A stretch of DNA of 48,075 bases from contig NZ_JARGYC010000036.1 in NCBI RefSeq assembly GCF_029168335.1, positions 1-48,075 of the forward strand, read 5' to 3'. This document shows, one piece after another, positions 30,900 to 38,740 of the stretch. The translations under genes were made by a program, and so were the position numbers. Below the pieces are notes generated by a model. That model did not search any database. It was not told the DNA's origin and worked only from the letters and a program-made list of their open reading frames with translations. Every line of letters begins with the position of its first letter. Position 1 is the first letter of the stretch. Source of the stretch: Psychromarinibacter sediminicola (GTDB taxonomy: Bacteria; Pseudomonadota; Alphaproteobacteria; Rhodobacterales; Rhodobacteraceae).

Positions 30900-32678
30900 A
30901 TGCGGATGACGACCGAAGAAGCCTTCGTGAAGGGGCTGCAGCGCCACGGGATCGAACATGCCTTCGGCATCATCGGCTCGGCCTTCATGCCGATCTCCGA
31001 CCTGTTCCCGAAGGCCGGCATCACCTTCTGGGACTGCGCGCATGAAGGCTCGGGCGGGATGATGGCCGACGGCTTCACCCGCGCCTCCGGCAGGATGTGC
31101 ATGATGATCGCCCAGAACGGCCCCGGCATCACCAACTTCGTGACGGCCGTGAAGACGGCCTACTGGAACCACACGCCGCTGCTGCTGGTCACCCCGCAGG
31201 CGGCGAACCGGACCATCGGGCAGGGCGGGTTCCAGGAGGTGGAGCAGATGGCCGCCTTCCGCGACATGGTCGCCTACCAGGAGGAGGTGCGCGATCCCTC
31301 CCGCGTGGCCGAGGTGCTGAACCGCGTCATCGTCAACGCCCGCCGCGCCTCGGCGCCCGCGCAGATCAACATCCCCCGCGACGTCTGGACCCAGGTCGTG
31401 GACATCGAGATCCCCGAACCGGTGGAGTTCGAGCGGCCGGGCGGCGGCGAGACGGCGCTGGCCGAGGCGGCGGCGCTGCTGTCGGACGCGACCTTCCCGG
31501 TGATCCTGAACGGCGCCGGCGTGGTGCTGGCCGGCGCGATCCCGGACACGATCGAGCTGGCCGAACGGCTGTCGGCCCCGGTCTGCGTCGGCTACCAGCA
31601 CAACGACGCCTTCCCGGGCTCGCACCCGCTCTTCGCCGGGCCCCTGGGCTATAACGGCTCCAAGGCGGCGATGGAGCTGATCAAGCGCGCCGATGTGGTG
31701 CTGGCGCTCGGCACACGTCTCAACCCGTTCTCGACGCTGCCGGGCTACGGCATCGACTACTGGCCGAAGCAGGCCAGGATCATCCAGGTCGACATCAACC
31801 CCGACCGGATCGGGCTGACCAAGGCGATCTCGGTCGGCATCGTCGGCGACGCGAAGAAGGTGGCACGGACGCTCTTGGCCAAGCTCTCCGACGGCGCCGG
31901 CGACACCGACCGCGACAAGCGCGCGGGCGCCATCGCGCAGATCAAGTCCGCCTGGGCGCAGGAGCTGTCCTCGATGGACCACGAGGAGGACGACCCCGGC
32001 ACCACCTGGAACGAACGCGCCCGCGCCGCGAAACCCGACTGGCTGAGCCCGCGCAAGGCGTGGCGCGCGATCCAGGCGGCGCTCCCGCGCGAGGCGATCA
32101 TCTCGTCGGACATCGGCAACAACTGCGCCATCGGCAACGCCTACCCATCCTTCGAAGCGGGGCGGAAGTATCTCGCACCCGGGCTGTTCGGCCCCTGCGG
32201 CTACGGCCTGCCCGCCATCGTCGGCGCCAAGATCGCCTGCCCGGACACGCCGGTCGTGGGCTTCGCCGGCGACGGCGCCTTCGGCATTGCTGTCACCGAA
32301 CTCACCGCCATCGGCCGGCCGGAATGGCCCGCGATCACCCAGATCGTGTTCCGCAACTACCAGTGGGGCGCGGAGAAGCGGAACTCGACGCTCTGGTACG
32401 ACGACAATTTCGTCGGCACCGAACTGGGCGAGGGCGTGTCCTATGCTCGGCTCGCCGAGGCCTGCGGGCTGAAGGGCGTGGTCGCGCGCACGATGGAGGA
32501 GCTGACCGAGGCGTTGGACCGGGCGATCCGGGACCAGATGGAGAATGGCGTGACCACGCTGATCGAGGCAATGATCAACCAGGAGCTGGGCGAGCCGTTC
32601 CGCCGCGACGCGATGAAGAAGCCGGTGGAGGTGGCGGGCATCGACCCGGCCGACATGCGCCCGCAATTGCCCGTCTGA
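30900..32678 (+). CDS. xsc: sulfoacetaldehyde acetyltransferase
   Basis: A 592-aa thiamine-diphosphate enzyme. It converts sulfoacetaldehyde and phosphate to acetyl phosphate and sulfite, the C-S cleavage step in taurine, isethionate and related C2-sulfonate breakdown. The catalytic Glu region is FWDCAHEGSGGMMADGFTRASG, the TPP-binding motif is GFAGDGAFGIAVTELTAIGRPEWPAI...FRNYQWGAEKRN, and SSMDHEEDDPGTTWNERARAAKPDW and SDIGNNCAIGNAYPSFE are blocks I associate with true Xsc. Length matches the family. ATG at 30900 follows AGGAGAG. pta and ackA follow, as expected for using acetyl phosphate. No sulfonate transporter, taurine dehydrogenase or TauR-type regulator lies in the window. Confidence 0.96.
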   Translation: MRMTTEEAFVKGLQRHGIEHAFGIIGSAFMPISDLFPKAGITFWDCAHEGSGGMMADGFTRASGRMCMMIAQNGPGITNFVTAVKTAYWNHTPLLLVTPQAANRTIGQGGFQEVEQMAAFRDMVAYQEEVRDPSRVAEVLNRVIVNARRASAPAQINIPRDVWTQVVDIEIPEPVEFERPGGGETALAEAAALLSDATFPVILNGAGVVLAGAIPDTIELAERLSAPVCVGYQHNDAFPGSHPLFAGPLGYNGSKAAMELIKRADVVLALGTRLNPFSTLPGYGIDYWPKQARIIQVDINPDRIGLTKAISVGIVGDAKKVARTLLAKLSDGAGDTDRDKRAGAIAQIKSAWAQELSSMDHEEDDPGTTWNERARAAKPDWLSPRKAWRAIQAALPREAIISSDIGNNCAIGNAYPSFEAGRKYLAPGLFGPCGYGLPAIVGAKIACPDTPVVGFAGDGAFGIAVTELTAIGRPEWPAITQIVFRNYQWGAEKRNSTLWYDDNFVGTELGEGVSYARLAEACGLKGVVARTMEELTEALDRAIRDQMENGVTTLIEAMINQELGEPFRRDAMKKPVEVAGIDPADMRPQLPV

Positions 32679-32689
32679 GCGCCACCTGC

Positions 32690-32730
32690 TGCTTCTTCTC
32701 GTTGAAAAATACGCAAATCCCGGCGGGGCA
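32690..32730 (-). repeat. copy of a Rhodobacteraceae-like intergenic repeat (minus orientation)
   Basis: Read on the minus strand the segment runs CCCGCCGGGATTTGCGTATT then TTTCAACGAGAAGAAGC. It shares the GGCGGG-type arm, GTATTT core and GA(T/A)GAAG end with the copy at 37711-37745. I recall this kind of element between genes in many Rhodobacteraceae genomes; family identity is inference. Confidence 0.5.
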
Positions 32731-32772
32731 ACTGGCGCCTGTCGTCGCCCCGTGATGTGATCCGGAGACACT

Positions 32773-32799
32773 TGCCCCGAGTGCCCCGAGTGCACCGAG
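32773..32799. repeat. 9-bp tandem repeat, three copies, before pta
   Basis: TGCCCCGAG, TGCCCCGAG and TGCACCGAG follow one another just upstream of the pta ribosome site (AGGAG). No function is evident. Confidence 0.7.
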
Positions 32800-32815
32800 C
32801 CGAACAGGAGCCCCC

Positions 32816-33769
32816 ATGCCGGACCCCTATCCGTTTCTCTCCACCGCGACGCCCACCGTCCCGGCCCGCCTGATGGCGCAGGCGCGCGCGCGCCCCGTGC
32901 CGCGCGTGGCGCTGGTCAATGCCGGTGCGGCCAACCCGCTGGCCGGCATCCGCGAGGCGGCGGAGGAGGGGCTGGCCGAGCCGGTGCTGATCGGCGACGA
33001 GGCCAAGATCCGCGCCGCGGCCGAAGAGATCGGATACGACATCGCGCCGTTCCGGCTGATCCACGCCCCGCATGCCGAGGCCTCGGCGAAGGCGGCGGAG
33101 CTGGCCCGCCACGGCGAGGCGGACGCGATCATGAAGGGGCAGGTGCATACCTCGACCTTTCTCAAGGGGCTGTTGCCGTCGAAGGCGGGGCTCAGGGACA
33201 AGGGGACGCGCTGCGGCCACGTCTTCCACATCACCGCGCCGGGGCACGACCGGCCGCTTCTGCTGACCGACGCGGCGCTCAACGTAGACCCGGATGTCGA
33301 GACCCGGCAGGCCTGCCTGACCCACGCGGTGCGGCTGGCCGAGATCCTCGGCGTGGAGCGGCCGCGCGCCGGGCTGCTGGCGCCGACGGAGGACCCGATC
33401 CCGACGGTGCCGAACACGATGGAAAGCGCGGCCATCGCGACCTGGGCGAAAGACCATCTGCCCGATGCCGACGTCGCGGGGCCGATCGCGATGGACCTGA
33501 TCCTGTCGAAGCGCGCGGCCGAGATAAAGCATTACCACAGCCCCGTCGCGGGGGACGCCGACATCATCCTGACGCCGAACATCACCACCGGCAACGCGGT
33601 GTTCAAGCTTATGGTGATGGGCATGGGCTGCTGCGCCGGCGGGCTGGTGATGGGCTGCCGGGTGCCGATCCTGCTGACCTCGCGCAGCCAGGAGGCGCCG
33701 GACCGCATCGCCTCGGCCGCGCTGGGGGTGATCGTGGCGGACGCGCAGAAACGGGCGATGGCGGCCTGA
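32816..33769 (+). CDS. pta: phosphate acetyltransferase (short, single-domain)
   Basis: A 317-aa member of the phosphate acetyl/butyryltransferase fold, which turns acetyl phosphate from Xsc into acetyl-CoA. It lacks the long N-terminal regulatory domains of E. coli Pta; short Pta proteins are known to accompany xsc. Conserved stretches include VALVNAGAANPLAGIREAAEEGL, AIMKGQVHTSTFLKGLL, NPDVETRQ-like NVDPDVETRQACL, and ADIILTPNITTGNAVFKLMV. ATG follows AACAGGAGCCCCC. A 137-base gap with two repeats separates it from xsc, and its TGA overlaps the ackA ATG (TGATG). Confidence 0.93.
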   Translation: MPDPYPFLSTATPTVPARLMAQARARPVPRVALVNAGAANPLAGIREAAEEGLAEPVLIGDEAKIRAAAEEIGYDIAPFRLIHAPHAEASAKAAELARHGEADAIMKGQVHTSTFLKGLLPSKAGLRDKGTRCGHVFHITAPGHDRPLLLTDAALNVDPDVETRQACLTHAVRLAEILGVERPRAGLLAPTEDPIPTVPNTMESAAIATWAKDHLPDADVAGPIAMDLILSKRAAEIKHYHSPVAGDADIILTPNITTGNAVFKLMVMGMGCCAGGLVMGCRVPILLTSRSQEAPDRIASAALGVIVADAQKRAMAA

Positions 33770-34824
33770 TGCTGCTGGTGCTGAACACCGGCTCCTCCTC
33801 GATCAAGGCGGCGCTGTTCCGGCCGGACCTGACCGAGGTGCTGTCAGGCCATGTCGCCGGCATCGGCCAGAAGCAGGGGGCCGAGCTGGCGCTGGGCGAG
33901 ACGTCGCGCGCGGTGGCGGCGCCGGATCACAAGGCCGCGCTCGCCGCGTTCCTGTCGGCGCTGGAGGAGGCCGGCGCCGGCGAGGTCACGGCGGCCGCGC
34001 ACCGGGTGGTGCATGGCGGGGCCGAGCTGACGGCGCCGGTGCGGCTGACGCCCGAGGCGATCCGGGTGATCGAGGCGAACGTGCCGCTCGCGCCGCTGCA
34101 CAACCCGCCCGGGCTGGCCGGGATCGAGGCGATGCGCGACGCCCGCCCCGACCTGCCGCAATTCGCCAGCTTCGACACCGCCTTTCACGCCACCCAGTCG
34201 GAGGTCGCCACGGCCTATGCGATCCCGAAGGCGCTGCGCGACAAGGGTATCCGCCGCTACGGCTTCCACGGGCTGAGCTATGCCGGGATGGTGGCGCAGT
34301 TCGGCGCCGCCCTGCCGCGCCGCCTGCTGGCGCTGCATCTGGGCGCAGGGGTCAGCCTGTGCGCGATCCGCGAGGGGCGGTCGGTGGCCACGACGATGGG
34401 CTACTCGCCGCTCTCCGGGCCGACCATGGCGACGCGGTCGGGCGACATCGACGGGATGGCCGTGCTGCGGCTGGCCGAGGAGACGGGCATCGAGGAGGCG
34501 GGCCGCGTGCTGAACCGCGACTCGGGGCTGAAGGGCCTGGGCGGCACCGCGGACATGCGCCGTCTGCTGGCGAGCGACGCCCCGGAGGCGCGGTTCGCCG
34601 TCGATCACTTCGTCTGGACCGTGGTCGAGCAGGCCGGCCGGCTGATCGCCGCGATGGACGGGGTGGACGCGGTGGCCTTCACCGGCGGCATCGGCGAGAA
34701 CGCCGGCGAGATTCGGGACCGGGTGATGGCGCGGCTGGCCTGGCTGGGCGAGCTGCCGGTTCACGTCGTTCCGGCCGAGGAGGAGCGCCAGATCGCCCGG
34801 GATGCCTTTGCGCTGATGGGCTGA
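33769..34824 (+). CDS. ackA: acetate kinase, short and divergent
   Basis: A 351-aa ASKHA-fold kinase, about 50 residues shorter than typical AckA (~400). LVLNTGSSSIKAALF, AAHRVVHGGAELT, FDTAFHATQ, IRRYGFHGLSYAGM, TRSGDIDG and FTGGIGENAGEIRDRV are all family motifs. Two are altered: the phosphate motif HLGNG(A/C)S reads HLGAGVS, and the PGTRMGTRSGD motif reads SGPTMATRSGD. It would interconvert acetyl phosphate plus ADP with acetate plus ATP, giving direct ATP gain from sulfonates or acetate activation. It overlaps pta and converges on the PPC-domain gene with only three bases between stops. Confidence 0.9.
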   Translation: MLLVLNTGSSSIKAALFRPDLTEVLSGHVAGIGQKQGAELALGETSRAVAAPDHKAALAAFLSALEEAGAGEVTAAAHRVVHGGAELTAPVRLTPEAIRVIEANVPLAPLHNPPGLAGIEAMRDARPDLPQFASFDTAFHATQSEVATAYAIPKALRDKGIRRYGFHGLSYAGMVAQFGAALPRRLLALHLGAGVSLCAIREGRSVATTMGYSPLSGPTMATRSGDIDGMAVLRLAEETGIEEAGRVLNRDSGLKGLGGTADMRRLLASDAPEARFAVDHFVWTVVEQAGRLIAAMDGVDAVAFTGGIGENAGEIRDRVMARLAWLGELPVHVVPAEEERQIARDAFALMG

Positions 34825-34827
34825 GCC

Positions 34828-35274
34828 TCAGCGGGTATCGTTCGGGTGCAGGAACAGCTCCTTGTAGCCGGTGCGCGGGTCGTCCGCACGGCGGAAGGCT
34901 ACGGCGGAGGTCAGCCCGAGCACGATCTCCGCCGTCGTCCGCACCGTGCAACCCGGCAGCAGGTGGCCGCCGGTCATCCGGCCCTCGGCGTCCGATACGG
35001 CCAGGTGCAGGTGCGGCCCCTCGGCCGAGAGGGTGCCGGACAGCGCCACGATCTCCAGCGGCCCCGGCACCGCCAGCGGGTCGTCGCGGCCGGCGGGGCG
35101 CAGGCGGGCCCCGGTCAGGCTGCCGATGCAGGCCGCGACGAAGCCGGCGGTCTCGGGCGCGGCGGCGAAGGCGGCCTCCAGCGCGCGGCGCAGGTCGTCG
35201 CCCGGTTGCAGGCGCAGCGCGACGAAGCGCGTCGCGGCGGCGGGCCAGCTGGCGGAGAGGTCGGCATCGGACAT
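34828..35274 (-). CDS. PPC/DUF296-domain protein
   Basis: A 148-aa protein that is essentially one PPC (DUF296) domain. The signature GGHLLPGCTVRTTAEIVLGL is near residues 105-125 and ALSGTLSAEGPHLHLAVSDAEG provides the HLHLA strand with its His residues. Bacterial and archaeal members form trimers with a conserved His metal-like site; plant relatives bind DNA, but no function is established for this kind. The ATG at 35274 starts 44 bases after the DUF1028 stop. Both genes are probably read from the divergent promoter region at 35976-36069 shared with the ABC transporter. Confidence 0.85.
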   Translation of the reverse strand: MSDADLSASWPAAATRFVALRLQPGDDLRRALEAAFAAAPETAGFVAACIGSLTGARLRPAGRDDPLAVPGPLEIVALSGTLSAEGPHLHLAVSDAEGRMTGGHLLPGCTVRTTAEIVLGLTSAVAFRRADDPRTGYKELFLHPNDTR

Positions 35275-35318
35275 GCGCGGCAGCCTAGATCGGGACGCGC
35301 GGGATGTCTGCCCGCGGG

Positions 35319-35975
35319 TCAGCTCCGATACGGATCGTCCAGCACCGGCACCGTCTTCACCCAGTCGCCGTAATCGCCGCTGGTGGCGCGGGCGTGCAGC
35401 GACAGAAGGTCGTCGACGGGCGTTTCGCTGTAATCCACCCGCAGGGTCAGCGGCGGGATGTCGGGACCGACGACCAGCAGCGCGGCCGACAGAAGCCCCC
35501 GGCTGTCGCCGCCGGCCCGCTCGCCCGCGCGGATCGCGGCGAGCAGGCGGTCGGGCAGGTTGCCCTCGGCCGCGCGGTAGCCGTCGGCGATCGCGTCGAG
35601 GACTGCTTCGCTCGACAGGAGATTGCCGGAGGCGACGAAATCCGGCCCCTCGCGGCTGCCCTTCACATCGGTGTTGTCGTGGCCGGTATGCACCGCCGTC
35701 CGGCCCTGCAGGTCCAGCACCGCGAGCTGGCGCGCCGCGCGCCCGGCGTCCGCGTCGACGACGCGGGGCAGCGCCTCGGGCGCGGAGGCTCCCCGGGCCA
35801 TCTCGGTCAGGACATCCTCGCCCCAGAAGGTGCTGGGCGCGGCCCCCTGCGAGGCCGAGGCGCCGCCGCGGGGATTCGCGCGCAGAACCCAGCCGCCGAC
35901 GCAAAGACTGCCCGTCGTGGCGGCCCCGCCGACCCAACCCGTGTCACGATCGAGCGCAAGGATTGAAAATGTCAT
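35319..35975 (-). CDS. DUF1028-family protein (Ntn-hydrolase-like)
   Basis: A 218-aa protein starting MTFSILALDRDTGWVGGAATTGSLCVGGWVL, the typical DUF1028 N-terminus, followed by GASASQGAAP, LEVLDLQGRTAV-like AVLDLQGRTAVHTG and GNLLSSEAVLDAI. The start has an ideal AAGGAGG at eight bases. After Met removal the protein would expose Thr2, as in N-terminal nucleophile hydrolases, whose fold the family resembles; catalytic activity is unproven. Genes of this family often sit with peptide or amine uptake genes, and here it is divergent from a peptide-type ABC operon, so hydrolysis of the imported compound is plausible. Confidence 0.88.
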   Translation of the reverse strand: MTFSILALDRDTGWVGGAATTGSLCVGGWVLRANPRGGASASQGAAPSTFWGEDVLTEMARGASAPEALPRVVDADAGRAARQLAVLDLQGRTAVHTGHDNTDVKGSREGPDFVASGNLLSSEAVLDAIADGYRAAEGNLPDRLLAAIRAGERAGGDSRGLLSAALLVVGPDIPPLTLRVDYSETPVDDLLSLHARATSGDYGDWVKTVPVLDDPYRS

Positions 35976-35996
35976 GGTTTCTCCCTCCTTGCCCAT

Positions 35997-36040
35997 ATTT
36001 ATCATGAAAATTTTGATTCACGAGAATTATCATGATAATT
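35997..36040. promoter_or_regulatory. operator-like palindromes and promoter of the ABC transporter operon
   Basis: A perfect 16-bp palindrome, AATTATCA followed by its complement (36025-36040), and a near-palindrome TTTATCATGAAAA (35998-36010) share the TTATCATGA core, with centres 28 bases apart. The block is strongly AT-rich. The right palindrome contains GATAAT (36034-36039), a fair -10 box with TTTTGA 17 bases upstream, so a protein bound there would block dpp transcription. The FadR/GntR gene at the operon end is the natural candidate; that link is inference. Confidence 0.65.
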
Positions 36041-36069
36041 TAGCGGAACAGTCCAACGGAGGGAAATCC

Positions 36070-37650
36070 ATGCAACTCATCACCTGGACGCGCCGGGCCG
36101 TCTTCGCTGCCGCCGGCGCGCTTCTGGCTGCGGGGACGGTCGGCAGCCTGCCGGCCCAGGCGCAGACGCCGCCGGGCGTGCTGGTCGTCGGCCAGATCGC
36201 CGAGCCCAAGTCGCTCGACCCCGCCGCCGTCACCGCGGTCAACGACTTCCGTATCCTGATGAACATCTATGACGGGCTGGTGCGCTACAAGTCCGGCACG
36301 CTGGAGGTCGAGCCGGCGCTGGCCGAGAGCTGGGAGATCAGCGAGGACGGCACCGAGTACACGTTCAACCTGCGCGACGGCGTGAGCTTTCACGACGGCA
36401 CGCCGTTCAACGCCGAGGCGGTGGTCTTCAACTTCGAGCGGATGCTGGACGAGGACCATCCCTATCACGACACCGGCCCGTTCCCGCTGGCCTTCTTCTT
36501 CTCGTCGGTCGACACGGTCGAGGCGGTGGACGACCTGACGGTGAAGTTCACCCTGTCGGCGCCCTACGCGCCGTTCCTGTCGAACCTGGCCTATCCCACG
36601 GGCCTGATCGTCTCGCCCGCCGCGGTGGAGCAGCACGGCGAGGATTTCGGCCGCAACCCGTCGGGCACAGGCCCGTTCCACTTCGTCGAGTGGCGCTCGA
36701 ACGAGGCGGTCGTGGTCGAGAAGAATGCCGATTACTGGGACGGCGCGCCGGCGCTTGAGGCGGTGATCTACCGCCCGATCACCGACGCCAACACCCGCGT
36801 GGCCGAGATGCTGGCGGGCGGGATCGACCTGATGGTCGAGGTGCCGCCGGTGGCGCTTTCGGAGTTCGAGGGCGACGAGTTCACGGTGCACGAGCAGTCC
36901 GGCCCGCATGTCTGGTTCCTGATCCTGAACCTCAAGGAGGGCCCGTTCGCCGAGAAGCTGGTGCGCCAGGCCGCGAACTACGCGATCAACAAGTCGGCGC
37001 TGGTCAACGATGTGCTGGAGGGCACCGCCGAGGTCGCCGCCGGCCCGACGCCGCCGGCCTTCGCCTGGGCCTATAACGAGGAGCTGGAGCCCTATCCCTA
37101 CGATCCGGAGAAGGCCCGCGAATTGCTGGACGAGGCCGGCGTCGAGAACCCGGAGCTGACCTTCTACGTCACCGAGGGCGGCTCGGGTATGCTGGACCCG
37201 GTGGCCATGGGCACCGCGATCCAGGCCGATCTGGAGGCCGTGGGCTTCGACGTGACCATCGAGACCTACGAGTGGAACACCTTCCTGGGCGAGGTGAATC
37301 CGGGGCTGGAGGGCAAGGCGGACATGGCCGAGATGGCCTGGATGACCAACGACCCCGACACGCTGCCCTACCTGGCGCTGCGCACCGATGCCTGGCCGTC
37401 GGAGGGCGGGTTCAACTCGGGCTATTATTCCAACCCCGAGGTGGACGAGCTTCTGGAAAAGGCCCGCGTGTCGACCTCGCAGGAGGAGCGCGCGGAGCTC
37501 TACAAGGAGATGCAGGAGATCGTGCAGGAAGACGCGCCCTGGGTCTTCGTGGCGAACTGGAAGCAGAACGCGGTGACCTCGGACGCGGTGGAGAACTTCC
37601 AGCTGGAGCCGTCGTTCTTCCTGCTGTTGAAGGACGTCGTGAAGAACTGA
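36070..37650 (+). CDS. peptide-type ABC transporter substrate-binding protein
   Basis: A 526-aa exported binding protein of the DppA/OppA class (SBP family 5). The signal peptide runs to about residue 37 (RRAVFAAAGALLAAGTVGSLPAQAQ). Family features are IAEPKSLDPAAVTAVNDFRILMNIYDGLVRY, the SBP_bac_5 lead LAESWEISEDGTEYTFNLRDGVSFHDGTPFNAEAVVFNFERM and NPSGTGPFHFVEW. ATG at 36070 follows GGAGGG at seven bases. It begins the transporter operon, set apart from the permease genes by two hairpins. Family 5 proteins bind peptides but also nickel, glutathione, opines or sugars, so the ligand is open; the adjacent pathways do not settle it. Confidence 0.92.
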   Translation: MQLITWTRRAVFAAAGALLAAGTVGSLPAQAQTPPGVLVVGQIAEPKSLDPAAVTAVNDFRILMNIYDGLVRYKSGTLEVEPALAESWEISEDGTEYTFNLRDGVSFHDGTPFNAEAVVFNFERMLDEDHPYHDTGPFPLAFFFSSVDTVEAVDDLTVKFTLSAPYAPFLSNLAYPTGLIVSPAAVEQHGEDFGRNPSGTGPFHFVEWRSNEAVVVEKNADYWDGAPALEAVIYRPITDANTRVAEMLAGGIDLMVEVPPVALSEFEGDEFTVHEQSGPHVWFLILNLKEGPFAEKLVRQAANYAINKSALVNDVLEGTAEVAAGPTPPAFAWAYNEELEPYPYDPEKARELLDEAGVENPELTFYVTEGGSGMLDPVAMGTAIQADLEAVGFDVTIETYEWNTFLGEVNPGLEGKADMAEMAWMTNDPDTLPYLALRTDAWPSEGGFNSGYYSNPEVDELLEKARVSTSQEERAELYKEMQEIVQEDAPWVFVANWKQNAVTSDAVENFQLEPSFFLLLKDVVKN

Positions 37651-37654
37651 AGGT

Positions 37655-37709
37655 TCGGGCCGGGCTTGCACCCGGCCCGACCCGCGCGCCGCCCGTGCCG
37701 GGCGGCGCG
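37655..37709 (+). terminator. two stem-loops between the binding-protein and permease genes
   Basis: First stem TCGGGCCGGG/CCCGGCCCGA with a six-base loop (37655-37680), second stem CGCGCCGCCC/GGGCGGCGCG with a five-base loop (37685-37709). Neither has a T-run, so they may act as mRNA stabilisers or partial terminators that keep binding-protein mRNA in excess, as is common in ABC operons. Confidence 0.6.
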
Positions 37710-37710
37710 T

Positions 37711-37745
37711 GCCTCCGGCGGGAGTATTTCCGCCAAGATGAAGAT
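37711..37745 (+). repeat. copy of a Rhodobacteraceae-like intergenic repeat
   Basis: GCCTCCGGCGGGAGTATTTC then CGCCAAGATGAAG, in the gap before the permease gene. A related copy in the other orientation lies at 32690-32730. Confidence 0.55.
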
Positions 37746-37792
37746 GGGGCGCTTCGGCCCGGCCGGACCCGCATCCCGAAAGGAGGGCGCCC

Positions 37793-38740
37793 ATGGGGGG
37801 CTATATCGTCAAACGCCTTCTCTCCGCGATTCCCGTCCTGCTGGGCATCACGGTCATCGTGTTCCTGATCATGGCGCTGATCCCGGGCGACCCGGCCACG
37901 GCGATCCTGGGCAGCTACGCGACGCCGGAAAACGTCGAGAAGATCAACCGCGACCTCGGGCTCGACAAGCCGCTGGTGGCGCGGTACTTCATCTGGCTCG
38001 GCAACATGCTGACCGGGGATTTCGGGCGCTCCTTCTCGCTCAACCGGCCGGTCATCGACGAGGTGCTGGAGCGGTTCGGGGCGACGCTGGTGCTGGCTGG
38101 CACGGCCTTTATCATCTGCACGATCTTCGGGATCATCGCGGGCGTGATCTCGGCCGCGCGGCAGTACGGGCTGGCGGACAAGGCGATCACCTTCGCGGTG
38201 CTGATCGGCATCTCGATCCCGTCCTTCTTCCTCGGCATGATGATGATCCTGGCCTTCGCGGTGGAACGGCGCTGGTTTCCGGTCTCGGGGATGTACGCGA
38301 TCTATGGCGGCGGCGATCTGGCGGATCTCGCCTGGCACCTGGTGATGCCGGCCATCGCGCTGGCGGTGGTGGCCACCGGCGTCATCGCGCGGCTGTCGCG
38401 CTCGGCGATGCTGGAGGTGCTGCGGCAGGACTATATCCGCACCGCGCGGGCCAAGGGCGTGCATGAGCGCCGCGTGATCTGGACCCATGCGCTGAAGGCG
38501 GCGATGGTGTCGATCATCCCGGTCCTCGGCATCCAGGCGGGCTTCGTCCTGTCCGGGGCGGTCTATATCGAGATCGTGTTCCAGTGGCCCGGCGTCGGCC
38601 GGATGCTGGTGAACGCGATCCTGCAGCGCGACATCCTGCTGGTGCAGGGCGGCGTGGTCTTCGTCGCGGCCTGCTACGTGCTGTTCAACATCGCCGTGGA
38701 CGTGGCGCAGAGCCTGCTGGACCCGAGGATCAAGACATGA
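37793..38740 (+). CDS. ABC transporter permease, DppB type
   Basis: A 315-aa membrane protein with six predicted helices. LLSAIPVLLGITVIVFLIMALIPGDPA at the N-terminus is the usual DppB start, and the coupling (EAA) loop is RSAMLEVLRQDYIRTARAKGVHERRVIWTHALKAAM. ATG follows AAAGGAGGG. The stop overlaps the start of the fused permease-ATPase gene as ATGA. Confidence 0.94.
   Translation: MGGYIVKRLLSAIPVLLGITVIVFLIMALIPGDPATAILGSYATPENVEKINRDLGLDKPLVARYFIWLGNMLTGDFGRSFSLNRPVIDEVLERFGATLVLAGTAFIICTIFGIIAGVISAARQYGLADKAITFAVLIGISIPSFFLGMMMILAFAVERRWFPVSGMYAIYGGGDLADLAWHLVMPAIALAVVATGVIARLSRSAMLEVLRQDYIRTARAKGVHERRVIWTHALKAAMVSIIPVLGIQAGFVLSGAVYIEIVFQWPGVGRMLVNAILQRDILLVQGGVVFVAACYVLFNIAVDVAQSLLDPRIKT

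Noticed and set aside
30867-32795. A 642-aa minus-strand frame over xsc
   Set aside because: Antisense shadow of a strongly conserved enzyme gene, with no recognisable domain and no ribosome site.
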